A stretch of 39,799 bases of DNA from a bacterium (GCA_030524675.1 JAUNGE010000031.1:1-39799), one strand, 5' to 3'; shown: positions 8,880 through 18,216, counted from the first letter of the stretch. Made by a program: numbers and translations. Notes: a model not told the origin generated them from the letters alone.

Positions 8880-10115
8880 CTATCTCTTGTTATTCTTTAA
8901 GAACTCCGGAATCGTGATATTGTCGGAACGTGTCGGACGGTATGGAGCTGTTCCTGCCGGTCTGTTTCCATAAATCGGACCAGCATTGGCGGTAGCTGCC
9001 GCCTCATTGTTGGGTGAGGAAACGCCTGCCCCTCCAGCATTTCTCGGAATCGAGTATGTCGGCTGCTGCTGCGGTCTTGTGGATGTGTTCTGCGTAAATG
9101 TTGGTTTTGCTGTGTACTTGCCCAAATCAGACATGACTGTCTTAATCGGAGTCGCAGATGCGCTGTGGTCATCCAGTCCTGTCGCAATGACAGTGATGTT
9201 TGCCTCATCCTGCACGCTCTCATCGTACATCGCACCAAAGATGATATTCGCATCATCGCCTGCCAGCTCCTGTACATACGTAGCTGCCTCGTTTGCCTCA
9301 ATCAGGCTGATATCGCCGGAAATATTGATAATCACATGGCTCGCACCCTCAATCGTGGTCTCAAGCAGCGGGCTGGATACTGCCTGTTTTACAGCTTCCA
9401 GAGCCTTGTCGTCGCCCTTGGCATGTCCGATACCAATGTGTGCGATGCCCTTGTCAATCATAACAGTCTGGATATCTGCAAAGTCCAGATTGATAAGTCC
9501 AGGTACATTAATCAGGTCCGTGATACCCTGTACTGCCTGCTGCAGCACCTCATCTGCCTTCTTTAAAGCTTCCGGCATTGTAGTGCGTCTGTCTACAATC
9601 TCAAGGAGTTTGTCGTTCGGGATCACAATCAGAGTATCCACGCTGGCTTTCAGATGTTCAATTCCGGAGAGGGCATTCGCCATGCGTGTCTTTGCCTCAA
9701 AACGGAACGGTTTTGTCACAACACCGACCGTAAGAATTCCCATATCTTTTGCAAGCTTTGCCACAACAGGAGCTGCACCGGTACCTGTACCGCCGCCCAT
9801 ACCACAGGTGACAAATACCATATCTGCACCTTTCAGCGCTGCAGAAATTTCCTCCGCACTCTCTTCCGCTGCCTTCTCGCCAATCTCAGGCTTTGCGCCG
9901 GCTCCCAGTCCCTTTGTCAGTTTTTCGCCAATCTGCATCGCCGTCGGCGCTTTACAGAACTGCAGCGCCTGCTTATCTGTGTTGATGCCGATAAACTCAA
10001 CACCGGCAATATTTTCATCAATCATGCGGTTCACAGCATTGTTTCCTGCGCCGCCTACACCTACAACCAAAATCTTCGCAGTATTCTCTGCCTCATTTAT
10101 CTTAATTTCTAACAA
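8880..10115 (-). CDS. ftsZ: Cell division GTPase FtsZ
   Basis: Tubulin-like GTPase that polymerises at mid-cell as the Z ring. In the 411 residues the nucleotide-binding [11 protein letters not shown] lies near residue 21, the tubulin signature [10 protein letters not shown] at 107-116, and the T7 loop NLDFADI near residue 208. A low-complexity Pro/Asn/Gly linker follows from about residue 330, ending in the conserved [10 protein letters not shown] tail, which in characterised FtsZ proteins binds FtsA, SepF and other partners. GGAGG precedes the start. It is the last gene of the dcw cluster, 256 bases after ftsQ, with its own candidate promoter and two inverted repeats in that gap. No ftsA is present, as is usual in clostridia that rely on SepF. 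Confidence 0.98.
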   Translation of the reverse strand: MLEIKINEAENTAKILVVGVGGAGNNAVNRMIDENIAGVEFIGINTDKQALQFCKAPTAMQIGEKLTKGLGAGAKPEIGEKAAEESAEEISAALKGADMVFVTCGMGGGTGTGAAPVVAKLAKDMGILTVGVVTKPFRFEAKTRMANALSGIEHLKASVDTLIVIPNDKLLEIVDRRTTMPEALKKADEVLQQAVQGITDLINVPGLINLDFADIQTVMIDKGIAHIGIGHAKGDDKALEAVKQAVSSPLLETTIEGASHVIINISGDISLIEANEAATYVQELAGDDANIIFGAMYDESVQDEANITVIATGLDDHSASATPIKTVMSDLGKYTAKPTFTQNTSTRPQQQPTYSIPRNAGGAGVSSPNNEAAATANAGPIYGNRPAGTAPYRPTRSDNITIPEFLKNNKR

Positions 10116-10205
10116 GAATTTTGCCCTCCTTCAAACTCCCTTTTTGTAAATGTGTAACTATTTTTTGCATGTTTCTCATCTGTCTTCATGTGACTCAATA
10201 CAACT

Positions 10206-10278
10206 TTGTATGTACTATCCTTTTGTACATACAAGTTTTCTTTTTTCTGGGTCCTGTATTTCGCAGCAAGAATACAGG
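10206..10278. repeat. Two inverted repeats in the ftsQ-ftsZ gap
   Basis: The first has perfect 10-base arms TTGTATGTAC/GTACATACAA (10206-10215, 10225-10234). The second has perfect 8-base arms CCTGTATT/AATACAGG (10253-10260, 10271-10278). Both lie between the candidate ftsZ promoter and the ftsZ start, so they would fold in its 5' leader. The T-rich stretches follow on the plus strand, where no gene needs ending. Confidence 0.75.
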
Positions 10279-10305
10279 CACATTTTTAAAACTAGCTCAC
10301 CTAAT

Positions 10306-10334
10306 AGCATATTTGATTTTACCAAAAAAATCAA
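10306..10334 (-). promoter_or_regulatory. Candidate ftsZ promoter
   Basis: Read leftward: TTGATT (complement of 10329-10334), 17-base spacer, TATGCT (complement of 10306-10311). It would give ftsZ a leader of about 185 bases and expression partly independent of the upstream cluster. Confidence 0.45.
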
Positions 10335-10371
10335 CCTCAAATTTGAACAATTTTATGATTTTTTTCTAAAA

Positions 10372-11100
10372 CTATTCTTTCCTTTTGAACGAAAACCACT
10401 GGTCTGGATTCAGTTCGTCATAGGTGCTCAAATCCAGCGTTCCTGCATGTCCGGCCAAAACCGGCAGCATGTCCGCAAGCTCTGCAATTTTTCCGTTCAA
10501 GTCACTGCTCGACCCCAGCTCCACAGTAATCTCTCCCATCGTCATCCGCACTTTCAGGTCCTTATCGTAATAAATCTTGTCCACCGAAATTTCATGGGAA
10601 CTCAGAAGCTGCGTCAGCTGCATAATCTGGTCAAACACCCCTTCCTGCGCCACCGGAAGCACCTGGTACAGCACAATGTGGCCAAACCGCAGGCCGGTAA
10701 TCATGGGCACCCCCTCCAGCGTTTCCCTGGAGCTCTCCACAATGATGCCGTCTTTATCAAAATACATGTTGCTTCCCATATAGGAGACATAGCCGATAAT
10801 CGCCTTCTCGTGGACAATCACCTCCAGACTGAACGGGCTGTTGAAGACCAGTTTATACTCTTCGACAAACGGGATGTTCTCATGTTCCTTGAATTTGTCT
10901 TTGTAATAACAATAAAAGGTATTTTTGTCCCATCTGCCGGAAAACAGGAGCGTCTTTATCTCCTCTTCCGTATAGTTTTTGTTGCCGCTCACAGTGATTT
11001 GTGTCAGACGGACAGACAGAAACAGAATCACCAGCAAAAGCACCAGAAACACCGTTCCGCCTATCCATATTCTCTTATGCCCTCTTCTCCTGCTTCTCAT
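10372..11100 (-). CDS. ftsQ: Division protein FtsQ/DivIB
   Basis: Bitopic membrane protein of the divisome that works with FtsL and related partners to control septal peptidoglycan synthesis. The 242 residues begin with a basic stretch (MRSRRRGHKR), then one membrane helix (about 12-32, WIGGTVFLVLLLVILFLSV), then an extracellular POTRA domain starting LTQITVSGNKNYTEEEIK, and a FtsQ/DivIB beta domain ending near residue 230. AGGAAAG precedes the start. The gene lies 118 bases after murA. That gap holds a perfect 8-base inverted repeat (11155-11181) and, at the murA end, a TTGACA (complement of 11217-11222) that could serve a weak internal promoter. Confidence 0.87.
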   Translation of the reverse strand: MRSRRRGHKRIWIGGTVFLVLLLVILFLSVRLTQITVSGNKNYTEEEIKTLLFSGRWDKNTFYCYYKDKFKEHENIPFVEEYKLVFNSPFSLEVIVHEKAIIGYVSYMGSNMYFDKDGIIVESSRETLEGVPMITGLRFGHIVLYQVLPVAQEGVFDQIMQLTQLLSSHEISVDKIYYDKDLKVRMTMGEITVELGSSSDLNGKIAELADMLPVLAGHAGTLDLSTYDELNPDQWFSFKRKE

Positions 11101-11218
11101 GCTTTCCTTTCCTCCGCTCAGGACACGTTTTCTGTCTCCCGCGAATGTTTGCGCCGCAGCGGGGATGTGAAAACCGCTGCGCTTTCTCAGCTTATTTTCA
11201 CGTATCCTTCCGAAAATG

Positions 11219-12535
11219 TCAAGTAGAAAAGTGGCTGATACAGATATCTGCTCCCAGCAGCCTCAAACTGCCGCAGATATCCTCGTAACCTCTGGCAATA
11301 TGCTCATATCCTGAAATTTGGCTGCACCCATCTGCTGCGAGCGCCGCCGCCACGAGCGCAGCGCCCCCGCGAAGGTCCGGCGCATGGACAGAGGCGCCCC
11401 GAAGAGAAGGAACTCCGGTCACACAGACCCTATTTCCTTCCACTAAAATCTCTGCCCCAAATTTCAAAAGCTGCCTTGCCGCCGCAAACCGCCCTTCAAA
11501 GACTGTCTCCTCCATACAGTTCTCTCCGTCTGCGACAGCAAAGACCGCCAACAACAAGGACTGCATGTCGGTCGGAAACCCTGGAAACGGCGCGGTCTTT
11601 AGTGGCACATCCTGCCGGAAGACTCCACCCTTTGGCCTTCTGCCCATCTGCAGGCGCAGTGAGTCCCCTTCCTGCGTTATCACAGCGCCCAAAGAGCGCA
11701 AAACAGGCAGCACCGGCTCCATCCCGCGGGTACTCACGCCGCACAGTCTCACATCTCCTCCTGCACACATCGCCGCTGCCAGATATGTACCTGCTGCAAT
11801 CCTGTCAGCACCGACCCGGTACCGCACTGGTGTAAGCGCCTTCTGTCCCTCCACCTCGATTCGGGAAGTTCCCTCACCGCGAATACAAACTCCCATCTTT
11901 CTCAAAAAATGGACAAGCTCCACAATCTCTGGTTCCCTCGCACAGCCTTTCAGAACCGTGACTCCCCGCGCACCAACAGCCGTCAAAATTCCATTTTCCG
12001 TCGCACCCACACTCGGATACGGAAGGTGCACGGCCGCCGCCAGAAGGTCCGCCGCCTTCACACAGATTCTTGCACCCGAATTTTTGTTTTCTCCTGGCCC
12101 GATTTGCCATTTCCCGCTCTCTGCCTCTTCGACGTTCGCGCCTAGCGCCCGAAAGACAGAAAAATGCAGGTCAATCGGCCTTTTCCCTATCGAACAGCCG
12201 CCCGGATAATAGACGCCCGCCTCCCCGAGCCTCGCTAAAAGCGGTCCGGCCAGAAGAATGGAGGAGCGCATCTTTTCCATGTCCTCCCGACAGATTTCAC
12301 ACTGTGACAAAGCAGAGGCATCAATCAGGACCGTATGCCCCTCCATGGAAACCTTGCATCCCAGAGAACGCAATATCCCCATCATACAGTACACATCCTG
12401 TATTTTGGGGACATTTTCTATCACCGTAGTTCCCTCATAAAGCAGCGATGCTGCCATAATTGGCAGCACAGCATTTTTTGAACCCTGAACCTGGATTTCT
12501 CCATATAGAGGATTCCCACCTGCGACCTGTATCAC
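11219..12535 (-). CDS. murA: UDP-N-acetylglucosamine 1-carboxyvinyltransferase (MurA)
   Basis: First committed step of peptidoglycan synthesis: adds enolpyruvate from PEP to UDP-GlcNAc, in the cytosol. The 438 residues have the active-site Lys in QGSKNAVLP (K20), the PEP-binding and fosfomycin-target Cys in PGGCSIGKRPIDLH (C114), the FPTDMQ block with the catalytic Asp, and DLRGGAAL near the C-terminus (usually DLRAGAAL). The start is GTG, with GGGAGG 8 bases upstream. The gene looks more GC-rich and cysteine-rich than its neighbours. It lies between ftsW and ftsQ with no murG beside it. Many Firmicutes have a second murA elsewhere; whether this is the main copy cannot be seen here. Confidence 0.94.
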   Translation of the reverse strand: MIQVAGGNPLYGEIQVQGSKNAVLPIMAASLLYEGTTVIENVPKIQDVYCMMGILRSLGCKVSMEGHTVLIDASALSQCEICREDMEKMRSSILLAGPLLARLGEAGVYYPGGCSIGKRPIDLHFSVFRALGANVEEAESGKWQIGPGENKNSGARICVKAADLLAAAVHLPYPSVGATENGILTAVGARGVTVLKGCAREPEIVELVHFLRKMGVCIRGEGTSRIEVEGQKALTPVRYRVGADRIAAGTYLAAAMCAGGDVRLCGVSTRGMEPVLPVLRSLGAVITQEGDSLRLQMGRRPKGGVFRQDVPLKTAPFPGFPTDMQSLLLAVFAVADGENCMEETVFEGRFAAARQLLKFGAEILVEGNRVCVTGVPSLRGASVHAPDLRGGAALVAAALAADGCSQISGYEHIARGYEDICGSLRLLGADICISHFST

Positions 12536-12621
12536 ACTTCATGCCTCCCACAGAATACACTTCTGGTCTATTCTATGCAGGATATGGAGAAAAGGTGACT
12601 TGGCGCCGTTTATGTATGCAG

Positions 12622-13776
12622 TTATCTTTCCAGCCGAATCTGGTTGGACACGCCCAAAACCAGTCCCATCTCCGCCAGAAGAAACAGCACCGAAGTTCCT
12701 CCATAGCTGATAAACGGCAGCGTGATACCCGTGTTTGGAATGGTGTTTGTCACAACGGCGATATTTAAGATAACCTGAATCGCAATGTGCGCCATGACTC
12801 CCACCACAATCAGAGCGCCTAACAGGTCGGGCGCATTGCTCGCAATAATCATAAAGCGGTAAATCATAAACAAAAACAGGTAAATAACAAAAATCGCGCC
12901 CACAAAGCCCAGTTCCTCGCAGATAATTGAGAAAATCATATCATTCTGTGCTTCTGGAAGAAAACCAAGCTTCTGGATGCTCTGCCCCAGACCCTTTCCG
13001 AACATTTTTCCGGAACCGATGGCGTAGAGTCCCTGCAGCGTCTGGAAACCGCCGTTCAGTTTGTGCGCCGCCGGATCCAGCCACACATAGATACGCTCCA
13101 TCTGATAAGGTTTGATAAACGGCAGCATCTCCAAAAGTTTCACCAGCTGGGGCGCAAACGTCAGCCCCAGCACACCGGCAGCCAAAGCACTGTAAAACGG
13201 CCAGCGGATTTTGGATGCCACAAACGCCATCACAAATGCGATGCCGAAGATGATGATACCGGAACTTAGGTTATTTTCTGTTACCATCAGCGCAATCGGT
13301 GATGTAATCAACACCACGCGCATCAGACCGCGCATATAGTTGATATGTTTTCCCATCTTTGTGATGCACACTGCCAGCATCAAAATCAAGGCAATCTTTA
13401 CCAGCTCCGTGGGCTGAAAGCTGATGGGTCCCAGTTTCAGCCATCTCTTCTTTCCGTTCACCTCCATGCCAAGCGGGGTAAACATCGTGAGAGCCATCAA
13501 AACATAGGACATCCAGTACGCAAACTTTGCAAACTTTACCCAGAAATGGTAATCCACCTTTGAGATAACAATCATAGCTACAAATCCCACGGCGGCAATC
13601 GCCCCCTGGCGGGTCATGTAGTACGAAGCAGGTCTTCCGGCAAGCTGCGCCGCATAAGAACTGGAGCTGTAAATCATCAAAAGACCAAATGCGGTCAAAA
13701 ATATAATCACAAACAGCAGGCTGTAATCATAAAACCGATTGTTTTTCTTCTTTTTCTGGGATTGTTTTGCCGCCAT
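12622..13776 (-). CDS. ftsW: SEDS-family septal glycosyltransferase FtsW
   Basis: Polytopic membrane protein that polymerises lipid II into septal glycan strands together with its class B PBP partner. The 384 residues have a lysine-rich cytosolic N-terminus (KQSQKKKKNNR) and about ten hydrophobic segments. Family blocks are YSSSSYAAQLAG, FQPTELVKIALIL, GSGKMFGKGLGQSIQKLGFLPEAQNDMIFSI (glycine-rich loop with the conserved Glu and Asp) and ITLPFISYGGTS near the end. The Pro in PFISYGG and the context (between murD and murA, near ftsI) support FtsW over RodA or SpoVE, although a SpoVE role is possible. It starts 15 bases after the murD stop behind GAGGG. Confidence 0.92.
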   Translation of the reverse strand: MAAKQSQKKKKNNRFYDYSLLFVIIFLTAFGLLMIYSSSSYAAQLAGRPASYYMTRQGAIAAVGFVAMIVISKVDYHFWVKFAKFAYWMSYVLMALTMFTPLGMEVNGKKRWLKLGPISFQPTELVKIALILMLAVCITKMGKHINYMRGLMRVVLITSPIALMVTENNLSSGIIIFGIAFVMAFVASKIRWPFYSALAAGVLGLTFAPQLVKLLEMLPFIKPYQMERIYVWLDPAAHKLNGGFQTLQGLYAIGSGKMFGKGLGQSIQKLGFLPEAQNDMIFSIICEELGFVGAIFVIYLFLFMIYRFMIIASNAPDLLGALIVVGVMAHIAIQVILNIAVVTNTIPNTGITLPFISYGGTSVLFLLAEMGLVLGVSNQIRLER

Positions 13777-13791
13777 ACGCCCTCTGCCTCC

Positions 13792-15150
13792 TTACAGGTT
13801 TCTCACACACTCCTTAAAAATTCGTCCCCGCTCCTCGTAGTTGGAAAACATCCCCCAGCTCGCACATGCAGGGGACAGCAGAACGCAGTCACCCATATTG
13901 GCATAGGAAGCGCAGACCTGAACGGCCTCTTTCATGTCCTCCGCATACATGATATCCGTAAAGCCGTGCTTCTTCGCGCACTCTGCAATCTTGTCGCGTG
14001 TCTGTCCAATCAGCACCAGATAGCGCACCTTTCCCTGGAACGCCTCAATCCACTCGTCATACTCCGCATGTTTGTCGTATCCGCCCGCAATCAGAAGGGT
14101 CGGTGACGGCATCGCCTCAATCGCGCGGATGGCCGCATCCGGATTGGTTCCCTTAGAGTCATTGTAATACTTCACGCCGGTTCTCTCCAGCACAAACTCG
14201 ATTCTATGTTCCACCGCCTTGAATTCTTTTACAGTTTTCTGAATCTTCTCAAGCGGCACGCCAATCTCTATCGCAATCGCCACTGCGGCCATCACGTTCT
14301 CATAGTTGTGGTTTCCGATCAACTGCAGCTCATGTACATCCACAATCGGCGTCTCCTTCTTATCTTTCTTTGAGATAATCATATCGCCGTCCATATACAC
14401 GCCCTCTTCGAGCTTCTCCTTGCGGCTGAAGAATACGACTTTTGCCTTCGGCTTTTTCTCAGGGTCCGTTCCAAATTCGCGCAGAAGCGGGTCATCATAG
14501 TTTAAAACGCAGGAGTCCTCCTCGGTCTGATTTCTCGCAATGCTCTCCTTCACCTGGGCATAGCACTCAAAGGTACCGTGACGGTCCAGATGGTCCGGTG
14601 TGATGTTTAAAATCGCAGAGACATTCGGCCTGAAATCGGTGATTGTCTCCAGCTGGAAACTCGAAATCTCCGCCACGGTCATGCTCTCATCCTCCGTCTC
14701 CATCGCAATGTCTGTGTACGGAGCGCCGATATTTCCCACCACATGCGTATCTTCAAACTGGCTCTTCATAATCTCGCCGGTCAGCGCTGTGGTCGTCGTC
14801 TTACCGTTGGTTCCTGTGATGGCAACTAGCTTTCCTTTTGCACACTGGTATGCCAGCTGAATCTCACTCCAAATCGGAATCCCCGCCGTGTCAATCACCT
14901 CGACAAACGGCGCCGTCAGCGGAATGCCTGGGCTGATGACACACAGCTCCACGCCCATCAGGTCGGTCTTTTTCAGTTCTCCCAAAACAACCGTCACATG
15001 GGAAGCATCCTCAAATTTTCCTTTGATTGTCTCCTCGGAGAGCGCATAATTTCCGTCATATAAGACAACATCGCCTCCTTTTTTTAAAAGCAGCTTTGCA
15101 GCAGCAATCCCGCTCAGTCCTGTTCCTGCCACCAAAACCTTCTGACCCAT
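13792..15150 (-). CDS. murD: UDP-N-acetylmuramoylalanine--D-glutamate ligase
   Basis: ATP-dependent addition of D-Glu to UDP-MurNAc-L-Ala in the cytosol. With the start at 15150 the protein has 452 residues. It has an N-terminal Rossmann block (GQKVLVAGTGLSGIAAAKLL), the Mur-ligase P-loop GTNGKTTT at 113-120, the ITPDHLDRH block and the C-terminal NDSKGTNPDA and GGYDKHAEYDEW blocks. This start has AGGAGG at 7-base spacing; an ATG two codons earlier (15156) sits too close to it, and a 30-residue longer frame would overlap mraY. It begins 11 bases after the mraY stop. Confidence 0.96.
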   Translation of the reverse strand: MGQKVLVAGTGLSGIAAAKLLLKKGGDVVLYDGNYALSEETIKGKFEDASHVTVVLGELKKTDLMGVELCVISPGIPLTAPFVEVIDTAGIPIWSEIQLAYQCAKGKLVAITGTNGKTTTTALTGEIMKSQFEDTHVVGNIGAPYTDIAMETEDESMTVAEISSFQLETITDFRPNVSAILNITPDHLDRHGTFECYAQVKESIARNQTEEDSCVLNYDDPLLREFGTDPEKKPKAKVVFFSRKEKLEEGVYMDGDMIISKKDKKETPIVDVHELQLIGNHNYENVMAAVAIAIEIGVPLEKIQKTVKEFKAVEHRIEFVLERTGVKYYNDSKGTNPDAAIRAIEAMPSPTLLIAGGYDKHAEYDEWIEAFQGKVRYLVLIGQTRDKIAECAKKHGFTDIMYAEDMKEAVQVCASYANMGDCVLLSPACASWGMFSNYEERGRIFKECVRNL

Positions 15151-15161
15151 ATCCATTCCTC

Positions 15162-16130
15162 CTATAATCCTAAGTATGCTACCAGACAGAGTATCGCTGT
15201 CACAATCGAGAACACTGCCACCACTCTGGTCTCCGACCATCCGCCCAACTCAAAGTGATGGTGAATCGGCGCCATGCGGAAAAACCGTTTTCCTTTTGTC
15301 GCCTTAAAGTAGGACACCTGTATGATCACCGATAATACCTCTGCCAGATAAATCAATCCCACAATCGCTATAAAAATCGGCATCTGCATCATATAAGCCG
15401 TAGACGCCACAAAACCGCCGAGCGCCAGGGAACCGGTATCGCCCATAAAGACCTTTGCCGGATACACATTGAACAGCAGAAATCCCAGAAGACTGCCCAC
15501 CACAGCACCTGTGATCGGGCTGATGCCGGCATCCTCCCCCATCGCCACCACGGTAAAGAAAGTCGCCACCAGAATCGTCACGCTGGTGCACAGCCCATCC
15601 AGACCGTCGGTGAAATTGACACCATTGTCAGTTCCCAGCATAATAATAAAAAGAGCGGGAAGAAACAGTGCTTTCAAATCCAGGAAATACCCATTCTCAA
15701 ATCCGCCTGTAAACGGAATCAGCATGGTCGTCTCCACATCGCCAGAACGTAAAAGGTATGCGGCGAAAATACCAGTTATCACAAACTGCCCAAAAAGCTT
15801 CTGTAACGGCTTCAACCCTTCGGAATGTTTCATCACAATCTTGATGTAATCATCCAGAAAACCGATGATTCCAAAGCCCACCGTCACGAAAAGAATCGGA
15901 ATAATCTTCGGGTAATCCTTCACATACAGCAGCGATGTGACGATAATCGCGGCCAGAATCACCAGACCTCCCATCGTCGGCGTTCCCTGCTTTTTCAAGT
16001 GCGTCTGGGGACCGTCCGTCCTCACCTGCTGCCCGAATTTTAATTTGTGCAGAAAAGGAATCACAACCGGACAGAGCGCCGCGCTGACGGCAAAGGCAAT
16101 AATAACTGCTAAAATTGTTTCATTAATCAT
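15162..16130 (-). CDS. mraY: Phospho-N-acetylmuramoyl-pentapeptide transferase (MraY)
   Basis: Integral membrane enzyme that transfers phospho-MurNAc-pentapeptide to undecaprenyl phosphate, making lipid I. The 322 residues form about ten membrane segments with the conserved loops GTPTMGG, FLDDYIK (metal-binding Asp pair), NFTDGLDGL, FMGDTGSLALGG and the His-rich MAPIHHHFELGG. The start at 16130 (MINETI) has GAGGTG at 4-5 bases; an ATG five codons earlier has no ribosome site. A candidate internal promoter lies in the 129-base gap to the preceding PBP gene. Confidence 0.97.
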   Translation of the reverse strand: MINETILAVIIAFAVSAALCPVVIPFLHKLKFGQQVRTDGPQTHLKKQGTPTMGGLVILAAIIVTSLLYVKDYPKIIPILFVTVGFGIIGFLDDYIKIVMKHSEGLKPLQKLFGQFVITGIFAAYLLRSGDVETTMLIPFTGGFENGYFLDLKALFLPALFIIMLGTDNGVNFTDGLDGLCTSVTILVATFFTVVAMGEDAGISPITGAVVGSLLGFLLFNVYPAKVFMGDTGSLALGGFVASTAYMMQMPIFIAIVGLIYLAEVLSVIIQVSYFKATKGKRFFRMAPIHHHFELGGWSETRVVAVFSIVTAILCLVAYLGL

Positions 16131-16234
16131 AGGACACCTCAACATCTTATGTAAGTCTTTGCCGCATTTGGACTATGTATTTCCGCCTTTTTCGATGCGG
16201 ATTTATATGCAGCAAGTTTTTTACAACTACGGAT

Positions 16235-16263
16235 AGTATAACTCTTTTTGTCCGAATCATCAA
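16235..16263 (-). promoter_or_regulatory. Candidate internal promoter for mraY and downstream genes
   Basis: Read leftward: TTGATG (complement of 16258-16263, overlapping the stop of the upstream PBP gene), 17-base spacer, TATACT (complement of 16235-16240). It would allow mraY-murD-ftsW-murA to be expressed apart from the PBPs. Confidence 0.55.
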
Positions 16264-18092
16264 CTGCTTTCTGAATCCTCAGAAATTCCCAGATATGGCA
16301 GAACAGACTGGAACAAATTTCCAATCACAGGCGCTGCAATCGTTCCTCCATAATAAATGCCTTCCGGCTCATCAATCGTAATCAGTGCCATCACCTGCGG
16401 ATTTTCGGCGGGCGCAAATCCAAGAAACGAAGAGATATATTTTTTCAGGCTTCTGGGAAGTTTTTCGGACGTGGCGGTTTTTCCGCCGATGTGATACCCC
16501 TCAATTTTTGCCTGTTTTCCACTTCCCTCGGACACGACCTGCTCCAACACATAGCGCATCGTCTCGCTCGTCTGCTCCGAGACAATGCCTTTTTTGACCG
16601 GATAGTCAAATTTTCGCACAAAACTTCCATCCTCCGACTGCACTTTTACGCCGAAGTGCGGCGTAATCCGATTTCCCCCATTGACGATGGATGCGGCGGT
16701 TGTAATCAGCTGCACCGGCGTAATCTGGAAGGACTGCCCAAACGACACCGTCGCCAGCTCCACCAGCCCCATATTTTCTTTTTTGTGCATAATCGTCGCC
16801 GCCTCGCCAGGAAGGTCAATCCCCGTCTTTCCCATCAGCCCGAACTGCTGGAAATAGTGATAATACCGGTCCACGCCAAGGCGCTGCCCGACGTCGATAA
16901 AGACGGGATTGCAGGAGTTCATAACCCCCTGCAAAAATGTCTCCCCGCCGTGACCGCCGACCTTGTGGCAGCGGATTTTTCTGTCCTCCACCACGCGAAA
17001 GCCTGGGCAGGAGAACGAATCCGTCAGACTCACCACCCCCGCCTCCAGGCCGGCTGCGGCAGTGATAATCTTGAATGTGGAACCTGGCTCATACGTATCA
17101 TTGATGCAGCGGTTTCTCCACATCTGGTTCAATGCATCCTGTGAGACAATCGGAACCGCAGACTCGGATTCCTTCTGCAACACCGCCGAAAGTGCCGACT
17201 CGGATGTATCCTGCAATGTGGGCGAAGCTTCTGACTCGGATTCGCCCCCTGCGCTTCCCCACGCCACATCTGTATTCAAGGTAAACGGGTCATTCAAGTG
17301 AAACTCCGGCGCATTCACCATCGCCAGAATTTCCCCGTTCTGCGGATTCATCACAATGATGGACACTGCCTTTGCATTCTTCTCCTCCATCACCTTGTAT
17401 GCCGCCTGCTCCGCGTATTTCTGGATATTGACATCCAGACTGATATAGAGGTCTTTTCCGGCAATCGGCTCAATCCGGCCTTCCGCCGCATTCTCCAGCT
17501 CCACTCCCGCCGCATCAGTCTGCGTCAGGATTTTTCCGTCCGTCCCCTTCAGATATTCCTCATATTTGACCTCAAGTCCGATAATTCCCTGGTTATCGCC
17601 GCCCGTAAAGCCCAGCACCTTGGACGCAAGCGTGTCATACGGGTAATACCTCTTGTAATCTTCATCCACTTTGACCCCCGCCATCTTATAGCCGCGGATT
17701 TTATCTCCCAGCTCCTTCTCCACATTCGTCTTTATAATTTCTCTGGAAGAATATTTTTCCACCTTTTTTCTGACGCTGTCCTCATCAAGTCCCAGCTCCT
17801 GGCATAGCACCGAAATCACAGTCTCTTTGTCCTGAATCTGGTTGTGGATGACGGAGACGGTGCAGACGGTCTTGTTTGCCGCCAGCTTTTTTCCGGTAGC
17901 ATCATAGATATTGCCCCGCGCCGCCTTGATGCTTCTCTCCCTCTCGTGCAGCTCCTGCGCCATGGCACTGTAATACTCCGACTCTGCTATCATAAGATAA
18001 AACAGCCGTCCCATGAGTCCTGTCACCATAAGGAATGACAGAAGACAAAAGACGGCTATCTTTTTTCTGTGCATGGTTCTGCTCTGGTTCAT
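16260..18092 (-). CDS. Class B penicillin-binding protein (SpoVD/PBP2-like)
   Basis: Membrane-anchored DD-transpeptidase that crosslinks peptidoglycan. With the start at 18092 it has 610 residues: a membrane helix at about 14-35, a PBP dimer domain, then the transpeptidase domain with STFK (nucleophile Ser338), SCN (393-395) and KTA at 538-540 in place of the usual KTG. Residues about 280-319, just before the active site, form a Ser/Glu-rich insertion absent from the neighbouring PBP. There is no PASTA domain. A GTG-started version (18155, 631 residues) lacks a ribosome site; GGCAGG precedes the chosen ATG only closely, so the start is uncertain. By position it matches spoVD of other Firmicutes, which has a role in spore cortex synthesis, but a vegetative role is equally possible. 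Confidence 0.88.
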   Translation of the reverse strand: MNQSRTMHRKKIAVFCLLSFLMVTGLMGRLFYLMIAESEYYSAMAQELHERERSIKAARGNIYDATGKKLAANKTVCTVSVIHNQIQDKETVISVLCQELGLDEDSVRKKVEKYSSREIIKTNVEKELGDKIRGYKMAGVKVDEDYKRYYPYDTLASKVLGFTGGDNQGIIGLEVKYEEYLKGTDGKILTQTDAAGVELENAAEGRIEPIAGKDLYISLDVNIQKYAEQAAYKVMEEKNAKAVSIIVMNPQNGEILAMVNAPEFHLNDPFTLNTDVAWGSAGGESESEASPTLQDTSESALSAVLQKESESAVPIVSQDALNQMWRNRCINDTYEPGSTFKIITAAAGLEAGVVSLTDSFSCPGFRVVEDRKIRCHKVGGHGGETFLQGVMNSCNPVFIDVGQRLGVDRYYHYFQQFGLMGKTGIDLPGEAATIMHKKENMGLVELATVSFGQSFQITPVQLITTAASIVNGGNRITPHFGVKVQSEDGSFVRKFDYPVKKGIVSEQTSETMRYVLEQVVSEGSGKQAKIEGYHIGGKTATSEKLPRSLKKYISSFLGFAPAENPQVMALITIDEPEGIYYGGTIAAPVIGNLFQSVLPYLGISEDSESS

Positions 18093-18216
18093 TCCTGCCT
18101 CTGACTGTCTGTCTTGGTACAGTATATGAATCCTGTCTTTTTTTATGTCTATCACTCGCGCCGAAACTGTGACTGCGTCATCACAGCTGCACCTGCCTCT
18201 ATTGCTGTGTCTGCGT

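Noticed and set aside
8986-10149. 387-codon frame antisense to ftsZ
   Set aside because: Lies fully opposite an unmistakable ftsZ and is rich in Ser/Ala/Pro/Ile as expected of a complement; no ribosome site.
10150-11226. 358-codon frame antisense to ftsQ
   Set aside because: Covers the ftsQ gene and its gaps on the other strand; ftsQ has domain support and this frame has none.
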